From NCBI GenBank assembly GCA_023388995.1, contig JAEWFD010000012.1, positions 43,398 through 107,397 on the forward strand: a DNA stretch of 64,000 nt. The letters are read 5' to 3'. The first letter of the stretch is position 1; each line of letters starts with the position of its first letter. Below the pieces are notes generated by a model. The model was not told the DNA's origin. It searched no databases and was given only the letters and a program-made list of their open reading frames with translations. The position numbers and the translations under genes are program-made. Below, one piece after another: positions 25,975 to 36,544 of this stretch. Source of the DNA: Bacillota bacterium (GTDB taxonomy: Bacteria; Bacillota_I; Bacilli_A; Erysipelotrichales; Erysipelotrichaceae).

Positions 25975-27531
25975 TCACTGCATTTCAATATACGGCAAAT
26001 AAAACATGGCAGCTTGCAGCTTATGCAAAAACATGCGGTCATGGCTGATTACAAGAATAGTTCCGGCAAAGTGAATCAGAATATCCTCAATAATTTCACA
26101 GCTATTGATATCCAGATGATTGGTGGGCTCGTCAAGAATGATGCAGTTGCAGCCTTTCAGCATCAGCCGCAGCAGCTGCAGCCGTACTTGCTCACCACCG
26201 CTAAGATGGGAAATGTATTTATACATGTCCCCGCTGTAAAACCCAAATCGGGCCAGATATCTTCTTGCCTTTTCTTCCTCCAATTCACAGTTGCGCATGA
26301 TATACTGCAAAATCCGTTCTTTGTCGGAATCAAATTGAATGATTTGCGGCAAGTAGCCAATATCGATGGTTGTTCCAAACGCAATGGTTCCCGAAAGCGG
26401 TGCAACCTCTTGCAGCAGTGTTTTCAATAAAGTTGTTTTTCCTTTGCCGTTTGGTGCAACAATGGCAAAGCGCTCTTTCCGGTGAATCGTAAATGTCATA
26501 GGTGTCGTAAGCGGTGTTTGGTAGCCAATAACCAGCTCTTCGGCAATCACAACTTGTTTGCTCCCCAGCTGCGTACTCTCTAAGTTCAATTCCAGCTGAT
26601 TTCGTATTTCTACGGGCTTAGGCAGGTGCTCCATTCTTTCCAAGCGTTTTTCGATTGCTTTGGCCCGCTTAAAGAAATCTTCATTATTCGACTCATGTCC
26701 CCATTGGCGGTAGCGGCGGATGGCCAGCTGCAATTTATTGATTTCCACCTGCTGCTGATCAAAATTTTTCACCAGCCGCAAATAGCGCTCATGCCGCTGG
26801 GTCCGGTAGCTGTCATAATTGCCGTGATATGTTACAACCTGTCCATCTTCAATTTCATGAAATACATGCACTGTATTCATTAAAAATTGCCGATCATGGG
26901 ATACGACCACAATTGTTTTATTGGATGCCTGGATATAGTTTTCCAGCCACTCAATCCCTTGGATATCCAAATGATTTGTTGGCTCATCCAAACACAACAC
27001 CTCCGCTTCTTGAAGCAGCAGCTGCACCAATGCAATACGTGTTTTCTGACCGCCGCTAAGAGAATTAAACGATTGATCAAGGACCTCAAATACTCCCAGA
27101 CCCTTTGCATAAGCTTCCAGAGAGTTTTCTAATTCATATCCACGCAACTGCTCAAATTGTTCTAGTGTTCTAGCATATTTTGCAAACACTTCCTCCATTT
27201 GATCAGTAACAGCCATCTCTTGTTCCAAGAGTGTTAATCTTGACCGGCAGATACCATACTCAGAAAATGCAGACAGAATATAGGCCCTGCTTGTATCTTC
27301 AAACTGCGGATACACTTGCGTCATATATCCGACATTCATCTCTTTTGGTATGATGAGCGTTCCTTCCTGAAATGATTCCTGTCTTGTCAGTATTTTTAAG
27401 AGCGTTGACTTGCCTGCACCGTTTTCCCCAACGATTGCTGATTTGCTGCCTTTCACAAGTTCCATTGTCAAGTCGCTTAAAATAGCGTCTGCAGCATAAG
27501 ACTTCACTAAATTATTGATTTGTATTTTCAT
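25975..27531 (-). CDS. ABC-F family ATPase, probable ribosomal protection (antibiotic resistance) type
   Basis: A 518-residue soluble protein with two ABC ATPase domains and no membrane segment. Domain 1: Walker A GENGAGKST, signature LSGGQKTR, Walker B CLDEPTNHLD. A charged interdomain linker (about 245-310, FFKRAKAIEKRLERM) should be the tRNA-facing P-site arm. Domain 2: GK-rich loop PNGKGKTT, LSGGEQVRLQ, ILDEPTNHLD. ABC-F proteins either adjust translation or dislodge ribosome-targeting antibiotics. The leader peptide and attenuator upstream favour the resistance type. ATG 27531 follows GGAGG; upstream in-frame ATGs lack an SD. Confidence 0.85.
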   Translation of the reverse strand: MKIQINNLVKSYAADAILSDLTMELVKGSKSAIVGENGAGKSTLLKILTRQESFQEGTLIIPKEMNVGYMTQVYPQFEDTSRAYILSAFSEYGICRSRLTLLEQEMAVTDQMEEVFAKYARTLEQFEQLRGYELENSLEAYAKGLGVFEVLDQSFNSLSGGQKTRIALVQLLLQEAEVLCLDEPTNHLDIQGIEWLENYIQASNKTIVVVSHDRQFLMNTVHVFHEIEDGQVVTYHGNYDSYRTQRHERYLRLVKNFDQQQVEINKLQLAIRRYRQWGHESNNEDFFKRAKAIEKRLERMEHLPKPVEIRNQLELNLESTQLGSKQVVIAEELVIGYQTPLTTPMTFTIHRKERFAIVAPNGKGKTTLLKTLLQEVAPLSGTIAFGTTIDIGYLPQIIQFDSDKERILQYIMRNCELEEEKARRYLARFGFYSGDMYKYISHLSGGEQVRLQLLRLMLKGCNCIILDEPTNHLDINSCEIIEDILIHFAGTILVISHDRMFLHKLQAAMFYLPYIEMQ

Positions 27532-27561
27532 AGTTTCCTCCATATGATTGAGGAATTGCAT

Positions 27562-27590
27562 AAAAAAACCCGGTAAAAACCAGGCCTGGT
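27562..27590 (-). promoter_or_regulatory. Transcription attenuator of the ABC-F gene
   Basis: On the minus strand, CCTGGT-TTTT-ACCGGG (27584-27569, one G-U pair) followed by seven T is an intrinsic terminator. The same CCTGGT can instead pair with the preceding ACCAGG (27590-27585), giving a mutually exclusive antiterminator. It lies between the leader peptide stop and the ABC-F start. Confidence 0.75.
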
Positions 27591-27618
27591 GATCAGACGA
27601 TGATTGATACAATTCCTT

Positions 27619-27741
27619 CTATTGATTTGGACGCACTTGTCCCTTGTTCAAAAGAAGAGTTGTAAATGTGATTGTACGACAAAAAGCATCAAACAATTTG
27701 ATTTCTGAACCGTATTGATTTTTGTCCGTACAAATTACCAT
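27619..27741 (-). CDS. Leader peptide of the ABC-F gene (40 residues)
   Basis: A short ORF of 40 codons, ATG 27741 to TAG 27619, with an excellent SD AAGGAGG 9 bases upstream, better than most genes here. The peptide starts MVICTDKNQYGSEIK and ends TLLLNKGQVRPNQ. It is followed by the attenuator hairpins and then the ABC-F gene. By analogy with leader peptides of erm, msr, vmlR and similar resistance genes, ribosome stalling on this ORF probably controls read-through. AGGAATTG just after its stop is complementary to CAATTCCT just before the ABC-F SD, framing the attenuator. The peptide itself matches nothing I recognise. Confidence 0.7.
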   Translation of the reverse strand: MVICTDKNQYGSEIKLFDAFCRTITFTTLLLNKGQVRPNQ

Positions 27742-27772
27742 CGTCGCTCACCTCCTTGTTGATGATAGCTTT

Positions 27773-27801
27773 AGTTTAGCATATGTTTTTTTCTTTGTCA
27801 C
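27773..27801 (-). promoter_or_regulatory. Promoter of the ABC-F leader transcript
   Basis: Minus strand -35 GTGACA (27796-27801), 17-base spacer, extended -10 TGCTAAACT (TAAACT at 27773-27778). The stretch from here to 28021 holds nothing else that I can identify. Confidence 0.65.
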
Positions 27802-28021
27802 GATCATTTTCATTGCGACATTTCTGAAACGATATTAATCTTCATATATCACAACAGGAAAAATAATCGTTTTTTTCGCCGAGCAGGATTGGTTTTTCCT
27901 CGTTTTCCCGTTTTACTTGTTTTAATTTTGCCTGCTTTCTACTGCAATGAGACAACGCTAAACCAAATACAAGCAAAACCCACCTTCGATACCTTTTATT
28001 CATACCTAAGTTATCTTTCAT

Positions 28022-28050
28022 TAAAAAAAGAGAATAGACACTCTATTCTC
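28022..28050 (-). terminator. Terminator of the citrate lyase/malic enzyme unit
   Basis: GAGAATAGA (28030-28038) pairs with TCTATTCTC (28042-28050). On the minus strand it is followed by seven T. Confidence 0.92.
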
Positions 28051-28059
28051 CCTTATCTA

Positions 28060-29244
28060 TTATTTGGCAATGCGGGCAACACCTTGGGTAATTGCCATTT
28101 TTCTGACTTCTTCCGCGACTTTTTCCGCTACGCGAGGGTCAAATGCTCCTGGAATAACATATTCCGCATGCAATTCTTCTTCACTGATCAGCGAAGCAAT
28201 TCCTACGGCTGCTGCCAGCTTCATTTCTTCGGTAATTTTACGTGCACGGCAATCTAAGGCTCCTCTGAACAGGCCTGGGAATGCCAATACATTATTGACC
28301 TGATTCGGGAAGTCGGAGCGTCCTGTACCAACAACTGCTGCACCTGCCGCAATCGCATCTTCATACATAATTTCCGGTTCCGGATTCGCAAGGGCAAAAA
28401 CAACAGCGTTTTCTTTCATGCCGGCTACCATCTCTTTGGTAAGTACTTTCGGTCCGGATACACCGATAAAAATATCAGCCTCTGTCAATGCTTCCGTCAT
28501 TGTCATGCGCTTGTTTTCCTGATTAATCAGCAAAGCCAATTCTTTGTTCAGGAAATCGTAGTTGTCATAGTCATCCTTCAAGATGATTCCTTTGCGATTG
28601 AAGCCATAGACTTCTTTCATACCCATCATCTTCAACATTCTGATAATGGAACTTCCTGCCGCACCGGTACCGCTGACAACAGCAGTGCAATCTTCAATTT
28701 TCTTATGTAGCAGCTTCAACGCATTGATGATTCCTGCAGCTACGACAATTGCTGTACCATGCTGATCATCGTGAAATACCGGAATATCCAGTTCTTCAAT
28801 TAACGAACGTTCAATCTCAACACATCGCGGAGCACTGATATCCTCCAAGTTAATCCCGCCGAATCCTGGCGCAATTGCTTTTACAATTTGGATGATTTCC
28901 TTTGGATCTTTGGTATCCAGGCAAATCGGAACAGCGTCAACTTGACCGAATTGTTTCAGCAAGCAGCATTTTCCCTCCATAACAGGTAATCCTGCTTCCG
29001 GACCAATATCACCAAGTCCTAATACTGCAGTTCCGTCAGTAACAACCGCAATCGTATTGCCTTTCCAAGTATAATCATAAGCAGCATCTTTATTCTTATG
29101 AATCTCACGGCAAGGCTGTGCTACTCCCGGTGTATAAGCCAACCCCAGTTCTTCCTTGTTGGTCAGCGGCATTTTTAGTGTAGTCTCAATTTTTCCCTTC
29201 CACATTGCATGTGCCTGCAATGCTTTTTCATATACGTCAGCCAT
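28060..29244 (-). CDS. Malic enzyme family protein: malate dehydrogenase (decarboxylating) or oxaloacetate decarboxylase (CitM type)
   Basis: A 394-residue cytosolic enzyme of the malic enzyme family. The N-terminal catalytic domain has [10 protein letters not shown] (catalytic Tyr), the metal-binding [10 protein letters not shown] and [15 protein letters not shown]. The C-terminal NAD-binding domain has [10 protein letters not shown] and ALANPEPEI. Because it follows citC-X-D-E-F, it may act as the soluble oxaloacetate decarboxylase (CitM) that consumes the product of citrate lyase, as in lactic acid bacteria; the same fold also performs malate to pyruvate. Sequence alone does not separate the two. 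It has its own extended -10 promoter in the 62-base gap after citF. Confidence 0.88.
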   Translation of the reverse strand: MADVYEKALQAHAMWKGKIETTLKMPLTNKEELGLAYTPGVAQPCREIHKNKDAAYDYTWKGNTIAVVTDGTAVLGLGDIGPEAGLPVMEGKCCLLKQFGQVDAVPICLDTKDPKEIIQIVKAIAPGFGGINLEDISAPRCVEIERSLIEELDIPVFHDDQHGTAIVVAAGIINALKLLHKKIEDCTAVVSGTGAAGSSIIRMLKMMGMKEVYGFNRKGIILKDDYDNYDFLNKELALLINQENKRMTMTEALTEADIFIGVSGPKVLTKEMVAGMKENAVVFALANPEPEIMYEDAIAAGAAVVGTGRSDFPNQVNNVLAFPGLFRGALDCRARKITEEMKLAAAVGIASLISEEELHAEYVIPGAFDPRVAEKVAEEVRKMAITQGVARIAK

Positions 29245-29271
29245 ATTATTTCCCTACTTTCTGTCTCTTCC

Positions 29272-29299
29272 ATTATAGCAAGCTTTCCGCAATCTGCAA
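29272..29299 (-). promoter_or_regulatory. Internal promoter before the malic-enzyme-type gene
   Basis: Minus strand -35 TTGCAG (29294-29299), 16-base spacer, extended -10 TGCTATAAT with consensus TATAAT (29272-29277). Confidence 0.65.
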
Positions 29300-29306
29300 G
29301 GTTGTT

Positions 29307-30815
29307 TTAACCATTGCAAACTTTCTTGACTACATCCAGCATCGTTCCATCACGGTACTGACTGACAGCCACAATTTGGTCATCAAAACTTACTTCTGCC
29401 GGAACACCCGTCAGCTGAATGGCCATTTCATACAACTCTGCAATGTCCACAAGCGGCAGATTGGTATTGTTTTTTAAATGATGAATTAACTCCTGATGCC
29501 GAGGATGAATGGCAATACCGCGATCTGTCACCAATACATCCACCGTATCGCCCGGTGTTGTAATTGTTGTGACTCGTTTGGTAAGTACGGAGATCCGCGA
29601 ACTAACAAGTTTGCTGACTATGATTGCCAGCTTGGCCCCTGCTGCTGTATCCGCATGACCGCCGCTCCCCCCCATGATCATGCCATCTGATCCTGTCGTA
29701 ACATTCACATTAAAGTCTAAGTCTATTTCTGTTGCTCCCAAGATCACAACATCCAGTTGATTAACAATATTATCGGCATTTAGAATATCCGCATATTTGC
29801 TGGCTGACATCTTGTGATGATTGGCATTTTGCGCAATGGAGCGCACGGCATCCAGTTCAAAACACTGAACATCATACAACTCTTCAAAAAGACCTTCTTC
29901 CAGCATTGCAACCAAATAGGAAGTAATCCCGCCGCTGGCGAATTTTCCTTTTATTTGATGCTTCACCATCAAATCCCTTACTTCTTTTGCCACAGCCAAA
30001 GAAATGCCGCCGGCACCGGTCTGGAAGGTAAAGCCGTCTTTTAAATATCCTGCTTCCTGAATTAGTTTGGCCGTCATGCCGGCAATGCGCAAACCAACCG
30101 GATCTCTCGTAATTTTGGTAGTTCCGCTGACTATTCCGTTCGGATCACCAATCTTGGCAACTTTCACAACATAGTCCACACAATAATTTGGTATCTCAAT
30201 ATCAGCTGGCATCTGAATATAGTCAGTGATAGCGACTACTTGCTTGGCATACCAAGCATCCGCTATCGCATAGCCCAATACACCGCAGCTGGATGGTCCT
30301 TCACTGCCTGACAGATCCCCGCTTTCACTTGCTGCCGGTGCAGCTATAAATGCAACATCAATAACTACTTCGCCGGTTTCGATCATGGTTGCCCGATAGC
30401 CATGGCTATGCAAGACGCAAATTTCCTGTACTTTGCCTTCACTGATCATCTGCGCAACAGGACCGGAGACATATGCCGTAATAATCTTAGTCACAATTCC
30501 TTGTTCGATGAGCGGCAGCAGCGAAGTATGACATGGAAATAAGGAACTGGCACAAACAGTAAGATTGCGAATTCCCCGTTTGCCGATCTTCTCCATCACA
30601 AGATTGAGCACATAATCACCGCTGCGCAAATGATGGTGAAAGGAGATGGTCATGCCATCCCGCAAAGCCAAACGATCCAGCACAGCATCCAGATCTTCGC
30701 TGTATTTGTGATGAGAATATGCTTTATTTATTTTAGGACAGGAAAACTGCTGCGTTTGCGGCTTGCTTTGCCCTGCATAAGGACGATATGGCAATGTGCT
30801 TACGTTTTGCTTCAT
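29307..30815 (-). CDS. citF: Citrate lyase alpha subunit (citrate:acetyl-ACP transferase)
   Basis: A 502-residue alpha subunit of citrate lyase. It exchanges acetyl for citryl on the acyl carrier protein CitD before CitE cleaves it. Family strings include DGMTISFHHHLRSGD, VDVAFIAAPAASESGDLSG, GSGGHADTAAGAKL and IAIHPRHQEL. ATG 30815 overlaps the citE TGA by one base (TGATG); a GTG one codon upstream is also in frame. It is the last cit gene; no citG (prosthetic group precursor synthase) follows. Confidence 0.95.
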   Translation of the reverse strand: MKQNVSTLPYRPYAGQSKPQTQQFSCPKINKAYSHHKYSEDLDAVLDRLALRDGMTISFHHHLRSGDYVLNLVMEKIGKRGIRNLTVCASSLFPCHTSLLPLIEQGIVTKIITAYVSGPVAQMISEGKVQEICVLHSHGYRATMIETGEVVIDVAFIAAPAASESGDLSGSEGPSSCGVLGYAIADAWYAKQVVAITDYIQMPADIEIPNYCVDYVVKVAKIGDPNGIVSGTTKITRDPVGLRIAGMTAKLIQEAGYLKDGFTFQTGAGGISLAVAKEVRDLMVKHQIKGKFASGGITSYLVAMLEEGLFEELYDVQCFELDAVRSIAQNANHHKMSASKYADILNADNIVNQLDVVILGATEIDLDFNVNVTTGSDGMIMGGSGGHADTAAGAKLAIIVSKLVSSRISVLTKRVTTITTPGDTVDVLVTDRGIAIHPRHQELIHHLKNNTNLPLVDIAELYEMAIQLTGVPAEVSFDDQIVAVSQYRDGTMLDVVKKVCNG

Positions 30816-31678
30816 CACTTCAACCCCAGCTTTCTTGCTTGTTTTAAAATGCTTTGAGCCCGCAGGATAATTGGCAAATCAACCATTTTTCCTTGGTAAG
30901 AAAATACGCCGACTCCTTCTTCGCTTGCTTTTTCCTGCAATGCCAATATCGTCTTGGCATATGCAACTTCTTCTGCACTCGGTGCGAAAACCTCATGTAC
31001 AGCCTCTACTTGCCGCGGATGAATCAATGCTTTTCCTTTCATCCCAATTGACTTTGCATACAAGGTATCCTGGTAAAGACCTTCTATATCATCTACATCT
31101 GTAAATGGGGTATCCATGGCTTGCACCTGAAATGCCTGACAAGCCATTGCTACTTTCGCTCGGGCATAGGCGATTTCATGGCCTTCCTTTGTGCGGACAA
31201 TACCCATATCGGCAGTTAAATCTTCGGCTCCCAATAACACCCCGGCAATGCGCTTGCTGGCTCGCAGTGTTTCGGTCAAGGTTTCTATGCCATATGCCGT
31301 TTCCGCAATCAAGAAGAATTGACACCGATGACTGATCTGATGCTGTTCTTCCAGCTTTGCAACATATGCTTCTACTTGTTCCACATCCTCTTTGGCAGCT
31401 TTCGGAATCATGATGCAATCCGGCTGGGCTAACACAATATGATCCAAGTCCTTTTGCCAATAAAGAGATCCCACAGGATTGATTCGCACCATGACTTCCA
31501 CATCACCAAAAGCCAGTGACTGAATCGCTTCCCGCACCAAGATCCGCGCACTATCCTTAGCATTTAAGGCAACCGCGTCTTCCAAATCCAATATTACGCT
31601 ATCAGCACCCAAAATAGCCGCCGACAACAACATGCCCGGATGATTGCCCGGCATAAATAACGCACTTCTTCGCATCAT
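30815..31678 (-). CDS. citE: Citrate lyase beta subunit (citryl-ACP lyase)
   Basis: A 287-residue HpcH/CitE-family TIM-barrel lyase that cleaves citryl-ACP to acetyl-ACP and oxaloacetate with Mg2+. Visible family motifs: RRSALFMPGNHPGML at the start, DSVILDLEDAVA with metal-linked Glu/Asp, VRINPVGS, and LIAETAYGIE with the second metal ligand. GAEDLTADMG and KALIHPRQVE follow. Overlaps citD by 4 bases (ATGA). Confidence 0.95.
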   Translation of the reverse strand: MMRRSALFMPGNHPGMLLSAAILGADSVILDLEDAVALNAKDSARILVREAIQSLAFGDVEVMVRINPVGSLYWQKDLDHIVLAQPDCIMIPKAAKEDVEQVEAYVAKLEEQHQISHRCQFFLIAETAYGIETLTETLRASKRIAGVLLGAEDLTADMGIVRTKEGHEIAYARAKVAMACQAFQVQAMDTPFTDVDDIEGLYQDTLYAKSIGMKGKALIHPRQVEAVHEVFAPSAEEVAYAKTILALQEKASEEGVGVFSYQGKMVDLPIILRAQSILKQARKLGLK

Positions 31679-31938
31679 AAGCTTCTTTCCACCGCACTTT
31701 CAATCCGCGCCCGAATGGTATAATCCAGCGCCCCCTTATCTTCCAGCACTAAGATGCAGGATGTAATTCCTAATCGCTGCAACGTATCTTTCGCTGTTTG
31801 ATAGATTTGCTCGCCAAACTGCTTGATTACAATACTCTTTACTTGAATCGCAATCTCATGATTTTCATTTGGCAGTATCATGACATATACATCACTTGAT
31901 TCCAAGGTACCTGCCTGTGCCTGTTTTTGTATTTCCAT
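31675..31938 (-). CDS. citD: Citrate lyase acyl carrier protein (gamma subunit)
   Basis: An 87-residue acyl carrier subunit. The serine in AGTLESSDVYV (about Ser14) receives the 2'-(5''-phosphoribosyl)-3'-dephospho-CoA arm attached by CitX. ATG 31938 gives the normal CitD start MEIQKQAQAGTL and has GAGGG 8 bases upstream; the longer frame to 31953 would put the start inside the SD. It follows citX by 11 bases and overlaps citE by 4. Confidence 0.94.
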   Translation of the reverse strand: MEIQKQAQAGTLESSDVYVMILPNENHEIAIQVKSIVIKQFGEQIYQTAKDTLQRLGITSCILVLEDKGALDYTIRARIESAVERSL

Positions 31939-31949
31939 AGATTTTTCCC

Positions 31950-32432
31950 TCATCTATTTTCCTGATACTTTGCTACTACCTGATTGAAGTAGCGAATAAT
32001 ATCTTCGTGTTCATGGGCTTGTGAGCGGGCACATGCATGCGCCGGTTGATCACACAAATAGCAGCTGCGCGGTGTTTTCCGTCCATAGCTTTGGTGTATG
32101 TCCATCACATCGATGTCTGCCAAACGCCCCAGTGCATGTTCTTCTTCCAATGCTATCATCTGCTCTTTGACTGTTTTGCCATCCGCCAAGCATGAAAAAT
32201 AAACAATCATTCCTTCCACGCTGATGACACGCTGCTGTTCCTCAACAGGGAATCGCTGCTGGATGTGCGCTGCTATTTCCGCAACCACAAACATGGATTC
32301 TGCTGTAATTTTATTTGCACCGGGATAATTGGCTTTGACGGTAATTAATGTGCCGCCATGTTCTGCCAGCAATTCGTGCTGGTAGGCTGCCCGGGCTTCT
32401 CTTGCGTCTAAGATTCTAGTGTTTGCCGCCAT
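31950..32432 (-). CDS. citX: Apo-citrate lyase phosphoribosyl-dephospho-CoA transferase
   Basis: A 160-residue transferase that loads the prosthetic group onto CitD. The conserved region ALGRLADIDVMD (about 107-118) is the family core. The C-terminal segment CYLCDQPAHACARSQAHEH carries the CxxC and CARS motif of CitX. It overlaps citC by 17 bases and has SD GAGG 10 bases from the ATG. Its position between citC and citD differs from the E. coli order citCDEFXG. Confidence 0.93.
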   Translation of the reverse strand: MAANTRILDAREARAAYQHELLAEHGGTLITVKANYPGANKITAESMFVVAEIAAHIQQRFPVEEQQRVISVEGMIVYFSCLADGKTVKEQMIALEEEHALGRLADIDVMDIHQSYGRKTPRSCYLCDQPAHACARSQAHEHEDIIRYFNQVVAKYQENR

Positions 32433-33432
32433 GTTGCTTGATCCTCGTTATAATTTCTTCGTGCTGCTTCAAATAGTCATATGTAGTTTGCGGAACATAG
32501 GCACGAATCTGTTCCCAGTCATCTTTACGGACCAATTCCCGTACCTTGGAGGCACTGATCACAGAATAGTCATTGTGTTTGCGCGGTATGATTGTGACCT
32601 CAATTCCATAGTCGGGCAATACTTCCTGCAATACTCCGTTGTACAGCCGTGTCATCTCATCCAATGGTTCCTCTCCCACAAAACGCCGTTTGATCTGCAA
32701 TTCCCTTGCAAACCATGTCCCAAATACATGAGCATCCAATGCAGCATATAAAGCAAACGCATGTTCTTTGTCACGCATGAAATAATTGGGAAATGTTGAT
32801 TTGCTGATGATATAAGAACTGGACGGCAAGATGCTGACGTTGGAAAGGTGTGCTGTTCCCGCCTGAATCATGGCATAGCGATCTGCAAACAGAACCGAAG
32901 AAGCATCTTCTTCCACCACGAACACCACCAAATGACCGCACATCGCTGCAGCAGTCTCAATCAAATATTGATGTCCCAATGTGAATGGATTGCCGTTCAT
33001 TACAATAGCTGCACACTCCTTCACATGAGATAGCTGCTGTTTCATTGCGGCAATTGTCTTGCGTATGGATTGAAGTCCCTTTTCCAGCATGACAACCTCA
33101 GAGATGCGGATGATTTCCTCATAGCCAAGCGCAATAAAAATACTTGCTTGCGCAGGCTTGGTATACAAGAAGGTATGATGATATCCTTCTTCAAAAGCAA
33201 GATAGGTCAATTCCGTCAGCAAAGTGGCAGCTATGCCCTCTCCTTGATACTCCGGCAGTATTGCGAAACACTTGAATATATTTGCATATTTGCTGCAGGT
33301 GGCAATGATTTTTCCGTTTTCTTCCATGACAATGCTGGTATCGACTTGATCTAAATGCAGATTAAAGCATTCTAAAAATGCTTGCAGCTTTGGAAGTTCC
33401 TCTTGTGCCAATTTCCGAATTTCTCGTTGCAT
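32416..33432 (-). CDS. citC: [Citrate (pro-3S)-lyase] ligase
   Basis: A 338-residue ATP-dependent acetate:citrate lyase ligase that activates the enzyme by acetylating the CitD prosthetic thiol. An N-terminal GNAT-like domain (about 1-120; FAILPEYQGEGIAATLL) is fused to a nucleotidyltransferase domain starting at IVMNGNPFTLGHQYLIE. SSSYIISKSTFPNYFMRD and SASKVRELV follow, the family pattern. ATG 33432 has GAGGT 4-5 bases upstream, better than the ATG at 33453. First gene of the cit operon, with a consensus extended -10 upstream. Confidence 0.94.
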   Translation of the reverse strand: MQREIRKLAQEELPKLQAFLECFNLHLDQVDTSIVMEENGKIIATCSKYANIFKCFAILPEYQGEGIAATLLTELTYLAFEEGYHHTFLYTKPAQASIFIALGYEEIIRISEVVMLEKGLQSIRKTIAAMKQQLSHVKECAAIVMNGNPFTLGHQYLIETAAAMCGHLVVFVVEEDASSVLFADRYAMIQAGTAHLSNVSILPSSSYIISKSTFPNYFMRDKEHAFALYAALDAHVFGTWFARELQIKRRFVGEEPLDEMTRLYNGVLQEVLPDYGIEVTIIPRKHNDYSVISASKVRELVRKDDWEQIRAYVPQTTYDYLKQHEEIITRIKQHGGKH

Positions 33433-33460
33433 ACTTACCTCATCATTCTTCATTTGTTTT

Positions 33461-33469
33461 ATTATAGCA
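33461..33469 (-). promoter_or_regulatory. Extended -10 promoter of the cit operon
   Basis: Minus strand TGCTATAAT, a perfect extended -10, 28 bases upstream of the citC ATG. No good -35 and no clear cre or CitI-type operator seen. Confidence 0.6.
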
Positions 33470-33505
33470 TAACAAAGTTGGAAAGTGCATCTTGTATTCC
33501 AGGAT

Positions 33506-33526
33506 AAAAAAAGGCGGAAACCCGCC
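33506..33526 (-). terminator. Terminator of the pyrimidine operon
   Basis: GGCGG/CCGCC around AAAC (33513-33526). On the minus strand it is followed by a run of seven T. It lies just past the pyrE stop. Confidence 0.92.
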
Positions 33527-33529
33527 CAG

Positions 33530-34168
33530 TTACTTCATCCAGCTTTGATCCACCGGATTAGCCCGGAAAGCACGCAACCTTTGCACATCGTCATGATGAA
33601 TACGGTCAGTTGCTACCGCTACTTCGATCAATGCATCATAATTGGAAGCAGATACATTCTTGACTTTCGCTTCTGCCAATTTTTCCAGCCCTTTCTTCAA
33701 GCCGTAGGTAAAGATGGATGCAATCCCCAATACCTCGCAGCCATGATCCCGCAGCACCTGTACGACATCAATGCAGCTGCCAGCTGTGGAAATCAAGTCC
33801 TCGATCACCACCACTTTGGTACCTGACAGGCATTTGCCTTCAATTTGGTTGGTACGGCCGTGATCTTTAGAAGAAGCCCGGACATATCCCATCGGCAGTT
33901 CCAAAAGCGTTGCCACGATCGCTGCATGAGGAATGCCGGCTGTGCTGGTACCCATCAGCATTTCACAATCGGGATAGTGCTCTTTAACAATCTCTGCCAG
34001 TGCTTGTTCAATTGCACTGCGGACAGCAGGTGAAGACAAAGTTAAGCGATTATCGCAGTAGATGGGTGATTTGATGCCGCTGGCCCAGGTAAAAGGATCA
34101 TGCGGACGCAGAAACACCGCCTCAATCTCCAGTAGCTGTTTGGCAATAGAATGTGCTGTCGTTGTCAT
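33530..34168 (-). CDS. pyrE: Orotate phosphoribosyltransferase
   Basis: A 212-residue type I phosphoribosyltransferase that joins orotate to PRPP giving orotidine 5'-phosphate. The PRPP-binding motif VVVIEDLISTAGS (about 120-132) and the flexible loop region RASSKDHGRTNQIEG are present. Last gene of the pyr operon; the ATG overlaps the pyrF TGA (ATGA), and SD AAAGGAG is 8 bases upstream. Confidence 0.96.
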   Translation of the reverse strand: MTTTAHSIAKQLLEIEAVFLRPHDPFTWASGIKSPIYCDNRLTLSSPAVRSAIEQALAEIVKEHYPDCEMLMGTSTAGIPHAAIVATLLELPMGYVRASSKDHGRTNQIEGKCLSGTKVVVIEDLISTAGSCIDVVQVLRDHGCEVLGIASIFTYGLKKGLEKLAEAKVKNVSASNYDALIEVAVATDRIHHDDVQRLRAFRANPVDQSWMK

Positions 34169-34878
34169 CCTAAAAACTCCTTTCGGCAGTGCAAGTACGC
34201 TGCAAGCGGGTCTGCTGCGCCCGTAACCGGACGGCCAACCACAATATAATGAGAGCCGATTTCCTTAGCTCTTGCCGGGGTCGTGACCCGTACCTGATCC
34301 CCGCTTTCGCCATCCGCAAAGCGAATGCCCGGAGTAACCGTTACAAATGCAGCACCGCATGCTTGAGCAACCAAAGAGGCCTCCAGTGGTGAACAAACCA
34401 CACCATCCAAACCAGCCTTTTGGGTATTCAGGGCATACTGCTGCACGGTTTCTTCCATGGAACGGGCAATCCATAACTCCTCATGCATGACATCTTCACT
34501 TGTCGATGTCAGCTGGGTTACTGCCAATAACAAGGTTTGATTTCCGCTTTCCACGATCGCCCGCTTGGCTTCCTGCATCATCGCAATGGTGCCTGCCGCA
34601 TGGACATTGGTCATATCCACTCCCAGCCGGGCAATATTTTTCATCGCCCGATACACTGTATTCGGGATGTCATGCAATTTGAGGTCCAGAAAAATACGGT
34701 GCCCCCGCTGCTTAAGCAGCCGGACGATATCCGGTCCTTCGCGGTAAAATAATTCCATGCCAATTTTTACGAATGGCCGTTCTTCACCAAATTTGGCAAG
34801 AAACTGCAATACTTCTTCTTTGCTTGAGAAATCACAGGCGATGATGACATCACCTTGTTTCCTTTGTTTTTCTGTCAT
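34165..34878 (-). CDS. pyrF: Orotidine 5'-phosphate decarboxylase
   Basis: A 237-residue TIM-barrel enzyme making UMP from OMP. The catalytic signature DLKLHDIPNTV (about 60-70) holds the Asp-Lys-Asp charge network, and the phosphate site TPGIRFADG is present. The frame extends upstream to 34977 inside pyrD, but ATG 34878, 5 bases after the pyrD stop with SD GAGG, gives the normal protein. Confidence 0.96.
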   Translation of the reverse strand: MTEKQRKQGDVIIACDFSSKEEVLQFLAKFGEERPFVKIGMELFYREGPDIVRLLKQRGHRIFLDLKLHDIPNTVYRAMKNIARLGVDMTNVHAAGTIAMMQEAKRAIVESGNQTLLLAVTQLTSTSEDVMHEELWIARSMEETVQQYALNTQKAGLDGVVCSPLEASLVAQACGAAFVTVTPGIRFADGESGDQVRVTTPARAKEIGSHYIVVGRPVTGAADPLAAYLHCRKEFLG

Positions 34879-34883
34879 TGTTA

Positions 34884-36535
<1,652 letters not shown>

Positions 36536-36544
36536 ATGCTTCTC

